Below, one piece after another: positions 63,501-64,000 of a stretch of 64,000 nt of DNA. The first letter of the stretch is position 1; every line of letters starts with the position of its first letter. The stretch is from CAYFZO01 sp965226235 (lineage in GTDB: Bacteria > Pseudomonadota > Gammaproteobacteria > Poriferisulfidales > Oxydemutatoraceae). The stretch is from positions 1,798,001 through 1,862,000 of the forward strand of contig OZ245335.1 in assembly GCA_965226235.1 (NCBI GenBank), given 5' to 3'. The notes below the pieces were generated by a model that saw only the letters and a list, made by a program, of their open reading frames with translations, searched no databases and was not told where the DNA came from. A program made the position numbers and the translations under genes.

Positions 63501-64000
63501 GGAAGCGGCGACGACCGCGACGGGTGGCGTACTGACGGCGTCGGCGCCTGAGGCGGAAGGCGCGACGGTCGCACCGGCGACGCTGGCGGTGGAGATTGTC
63601 CCGCGGTTGTTCACGTTGGCGTTTGACCTGGCATCGGTTTCTGTTGTCGCGGGCGCCACGGCACAGGTGACGCTGACGCTGACGGGAGATCGTGCGCTCG
63701 CGGCGAGCGATCGGTTCGTGGTGGAGTTTACGTATGACCTGGATGGCGGCGTGCAAGTTGCGGGGCCGGTGGAGTTCACCGCAGGCAGCACCGCGACTGT
63801 GGTGACGCTGGAAGCGGCGACAACCGCGACGGATGGCGTGCTGGAGGCATCGGTGCTCGATGTGGACGGCGCGACGGTCGCACCGGCGACGCTGGATGTG
63901 GAGATTGTCCCGCGGTTGTTCACGTTGGCGTTTGATCTGGCATCGGTTTCTGTTGTCGCGGGCGCCACGGCACAGGTGACGCTGACGCTGACAGGCGATC
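54541..64000 (+). CDS. Giant repeat protein, fragment 7 (3' partial, runs off the window)
   Basis: Frame 1 is open from the break at 54531 to the last base, so the gene continues beyond the window. The GTG at 54541 merely marks resumed homology, not a start. Order: C, D, eleven A modules (55270-58797), C, P (59146-59547), B, P (59860-60273), B, C, B', E, F, C, D, then A modules to the end. The stretch from 58798 repeats 51407 onward with high similarity, including short details such as PHAYIPYIDFAPLVSTITVTEG and the hairpin-coding DLVVDPVTV. The same cysteine-poor, lysine-poor composition holds. No C-terminal sorting or autotransporter region is reached. Confidence 0.85.
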   Translation, partial: MRVVHELVLSFTASGGAALVLAGGTTVVEVSLVNPQLLMGEDEAVEVSFTTEVVTIVGEGDPGLRLTRAMPGMSVIIGAAYDVPLTLGKVIASGRVLSGGVLAANTRVVSTALAVEVVARRFRLEILSEAGTRSSPLRVLAGASTPLRLHLLGVGSSLGIPSLGADEMLTAELTYIDGSGVSLSSQRVTFSRGSTEARVVLSAAVTATSGTLTAEAVFAMAEASDEIDAVVESAMLAVEIVPRAFTLTFDPASVSVVAGATTQVTLTLTGDTELIGDGEAIEVTFAYDSSDPAGGGVRVARPAVFTAGSTAAVVMLEAATTATDGELEASVLDVDGATVTPATLDVGIVPRAFVLAFDASTVSVIAGATTQVTLTLTGDRALAASDRFAATFTYAPSDLDGGVRVVGPVEFTAGSTAAVVILEAATTATGGVLTASAPEADGATVAPATLAVGIVPRAFTLAFDASTVSMIAGATTQVTLTLTGDTELIGEDEAIEVTFAYDPSDLDVSDPDGGVRVAGPVEFTAGSNAAVVTLEAATTATSGVLEASVLNVDGATVAPATLAVEIVPRLFTLVFDLASVSVVAGATRQVTLTLTGDHALAASDRFAVEFSYDLDGGVEVVALEPMIFTTDSTAAVVTLEAATTATGDVLEASVLNVDGATVAPATLAVEIVPRLFTLAFDPASVSVVAGATAQVTLTLTGDRALAASDRFAVEFAYDPAGGGVQIVELVTFATDSTAAVVTLEAAMTATDGVLEASVLDVDGATVTAATLAVEIVPRLFTLAFDPASVSVVAGATAQVTLTLTGDTELIGDDEAIEVTFAYDSSDPAGGGVRVARPAVFTAGNTAAVVTLEAATTATDGVLEASVLDVDGATVTAATLDVEIVPRLFTLAFDPASVSVVAGATTQVTLTLTGDRVLAASDRFAVEFAYDPDGGVQVVEPVEFSEGTTAATVTLEAATIATDGVLEASVLDVDGATVTPATLAVEIVPRAFTLAFDLASVSVVAGAMTQVTLTLTGDRVLAASDRFAVEFAYAPSDPDGGGVEVVALEPVTFSMDSTEVTVTLEAATTATGGVLEASVAEADGAAVAAATLAVEIVPRAFALAFDLASVSVVAGATRQVTLTLTGDRALAASDRFAVEFAYAPSDPDGGGVEVVALEPVTFSMDSNAAVVTLSAATTATGGVLEASVLDVDGATVAPATLAVEIVPRLFTLAFDLASVSVVAGATTQVTLTLTGDRALAASDRFAATFTYAPSDPDGGVQIMKSVMFTAGSTAVVVTLEAATTAAGGVLTALVPEADGAAVTPATLGVEIVPRAFALVFDLASVSVVAGATTQVTLTLTGDRALAASDRFAVEFSYDPAGGGVEVVALEPVMFTAGSTAAVVTLEAAMTATDGELEASVLDVDGATVTPTTLSVEIVPRTFVLAFAAPDGTPPLAVARVLAGGTTEVVVALENPDVLMEDEQLLVSLQSTTVTVIPPELTLTREQPGISLTIAALFDAVPPLGTIIASGEVLAGGAAVDGTKVIPVALSVEIAPRRFRLSLSPGARPGQFSATVRPNEIIHTGTRSVGSSITVAESTTIKSLAVRVEISGVSPLVLQVRLRSPGGADVLLHGQTGGTELGFERAYTSRDHAGLAALAGESAQGEWTLMVADFSSGTAMGTLEAWGLEINGFAPVLAGGSAAVTASLVAVETPLGTPRLFAGETLAVTLAYNDGTGVALSGPPVTFDAESSAVGVTLDAAPDATPGTLTAVVAGAVPVNVEVAPAALPVEISPRRFRLSLSGAPADPAQRVAREARPHAYIPYIDFAPLVSTITVTEGITIESLVVGVAISHPDRSELGVVLTLPGGTTVTLYSPNLSDVESDLVRAYTSVSDAGLAALVGGSAQGDWSLTVRDVSATESAGTLESWYLEINTGAQVIAGESVPVVATLSGLDTPFGASRLFAGETLTAGWTYTDGVGVTLPPVVFQVASPTSSVEVAATLTATLDATTGVGVLELSGDGLKNAEVEPVSVPVEIVPRAFTLVLDVPSVSVLAGGTTEVVVALADPRSLEAGESVRVSLSTQTPGIVVTGELERTLTVGESSASFIIEAAHDAPMFGTMIASGEVVSTGSVVVNTEVVSVTLSVEVVPRMFRLFVAEPGSEYVVAGGSTEVVVGITGVDTPLGPSRLDASETLQVDFVYTDGEGVTLSPVSLNAGNSTGTATVMASLAATSGVLQLTGSGLENAMVAPASLAIEVLPGEFRLMFEPSQIGILTGTTETVVLSLSGASQLPAGDEVLVELLLNDASTVSVVSTVLSFGASTTNHVVSLHATGGSQPGETTLFAAVLLSPTALSDAIFVDAELAVNIIELRRFSWVFRSVQSGERLSEQAVVAGASTQFLVSLEGDFGERLTVDEQVQATLTSSSPLDLVVDPVTVILRRDLSQLVTLSAATDAARGTGAQLQLVSQPMLGMAETEAESALPVRVVHELVLSFTASGGAARVLAGGTTVVEVSLVNPQLLTGEDEAVEVSFTTEVVTIVGGGDPGLRLTRAMPGMSVIIGAAYDVPLTLGKVIASGRVLSGGVLAADTRVVSTALAVEVVARRFRLEILSEAGTRSSPLRVLAGASTPLRLHLLSVGSSLGIPSLGADEMLTAEFTYIDGSGVSLSSQRVTFFRGSTETTVVLSAAVTATSGTLTADAIFAMAEAFDEIDTVVESAMLAVEIVPRAFALTFDPASVSVVAGATTQVTLTLTGDTELIGDDEAIEVTFAYAPSDPADGDVRVARPAVFTAGSTAAVVILEAATTATGGVLTASAPEAEGATVAPATLAVEIVPRLFTLAFDPASVSVVAGATRQVTLTLTGDRALAASDRFAATFTYASSDPDGGVRVVEPVEFTAGSTAAVVILEAATTATGGVLTASAPEADGAAVAPATLDVGIVPRAFVLAFDLASVSVVAGATTQVTLTLTGDRVLAASDRFAVTFTYASSDPDGGVRVAGPVEFTAGSTAAVVILEAATTATGGVLTASAPEAEGATVAPATLAVEIVPRLFTLAFDLASVSVVAGATAQVTLTLTGDRALAASDRFVVEFTYDLDGGVQVAGPVEFTAGSTATVVTLEAATTATDGVLEASVLDVDGATVAPATLDVEIVPRLFTLAFDLASVSVVAGATAQVTLTLTGD
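55270..58797 (+). repeat. A-module array, eleven units
   Basis: FDPAS/FDLAS and FDAST starts. One unit has the extended DPSDLDVSDPDGG loop. Two consecutive units share 'FSMDSTEV/FSMDSNAA', which is not seen elsewhere in the window. Confidence 0.85.
59146..59547 (+). other. P domain 20 (RQFSAT-like subtype)
   Basis: GARPGQFSATVRPNEIIHTGTRS start, SPLVLQVRLRSPGGADVLLHG, ending AWGLEIN. First P domain of large unit 3. Confidence 0.85.
59860..60273 (+). other. P domain 21 (RIARE-like subtype)
   Basis: Has PAQRVAREARPHAYIP (AQRV instead of ARRI), HPDRSELGVVLTLPGGTTV and SWYLEIN. Second P domain of large unit 3. Confidence 0.85.
60925..62646 (+). other. B'-E-F-C-D module block, copy 5
   Basis: Intact counterpart of copy 4. 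The F module runs without interruption through 'MLGMAETEAESALPVRVVHEL' positions, showing what the broken 54505-54531 segment should look like. D ends in IFAMAEAFDEIDTVVES. Confidence 0.8.
61748..61773 (+). other. 10-bp inverted repeat inside an F module, copy 4
   Basis: Left arm CACTGGATCT, again one C-to-T change that leaves a G-U wobble, at a different pair from the 48606 copy. Confidence 0.55.
62647..64000 (+). repeat. A-module array, at least five units (continues past the window)
   Basis: FDPAS/FDLAS starts. The last unit is cut at LTLTGD. The array belongs to large tandem unit 3. Confidence 0.85.

Larger units (their letters stand above)
58798..64000 (+). repeat. Large-scale tandem unit 3 (cut by the window end)
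   Basis: Repeats C-P-B-P-B-C-B'-E-F-C-D-A from its start. The C module has a distinct segment, 'LTREQPGISLTIAALFDAVPP', replacing the TPTTPRG.FTIEAGYDAHPP of unit 2, so the copies are not simple collapsed duplicates. Confidence 0.85.

Noticed and set aside
1..64000. Mobile element, integron attC sites or phage genes as the source of the repeats
   Set aside because: No transposase, integrase, terminal inverted repeats or phage structural genes were seen; the repeats are protein modules in a single orientation.

Overview
The whole 64 kb reads as one continuous repetitive coding track on the + strand. It has no recognisable beginning or end, and I found no intergenic gap, promoter, tRNA, rRNA, CRISPR array or transposase. 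The frame moves 1 -> 3 -> 2 -> 2 -> 1 -> 2 -> 1. The breaks are at about 8305-8710, 12238-12245, 14785-15110, 23211-23236, 24704-24716 and 54505-54531. On both sides of every break the same module series continues, so the simplest reading is one giant gene or former gene of more than 21,000 codons that enters at base 1 and leaves at base 64000. The apparent starts inside the window are TTG/GTG/ATG codons within repeats and have no support as initiation sites.

The product is a string of roughly 80-145 residue beta-sandwich modules. About 105 are an Ig-like repeat (called A here: starts near 'F.LAFD..tVSV.AG', ends 'L.VEI.PR'). Twenty-one are P/Homo B (proprotein convertase P) domains ending in 'W.LEIN'. 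The rest are related modules: B ('VETPLG' or 'LDTPFG' core), C ('ARVLAGGTTEV'), B' ('MFRLFVAE'), E, F and D. A single Calx-beta-like pair lies at 25433-26236, and two single-copy modules lie at 42692-43402. I saw no catalytic domain, signal peptide, transmembrane segment or anchor. In frame the protein appears cysteine-free and lysine-poor, as expected of an extracellular or cell-surface repeat protein.

Layout. 1-8300: P-P-B-C-A-P-B-P-B-(A x8), then a nearly identical second copy of P-P-B-C and more A modules. 8300-11273: a scrambled join, then eight homogenised SYSL-type A modules. 11274-14784: C-P-B-P-B-C-A and more SYSL modules, then a second scrambled join. 15158-25432: A arrays around a C-P-B-P-B-P-P-B-C block. 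25433-26236: the Calx-beta pair. 26546-45661: mixed arrays with blocks of B'-E-F-C-D and single or paired P domains. 45662-64000: a large-scale tandem repeat of C-P-B-P-B-C-B'-E-F-C-D-(A)n, with n = 6, then 11, then at least 5 (cut by the window end).

Organism: uninterrupted giant coding sequence with GC-rich third positions indicates a bacterium with a fairly high GC genome. I cannot name a taxon. Giant repeat proteins are known from, for example, Chlorobium chlorochromatii and several uncultivated lineages, but nothing here ties this window to them. Several frame breaks look like two repeat variants merged into one sequence, so the interruptions are more likely assembly or consensus errors than real stops.
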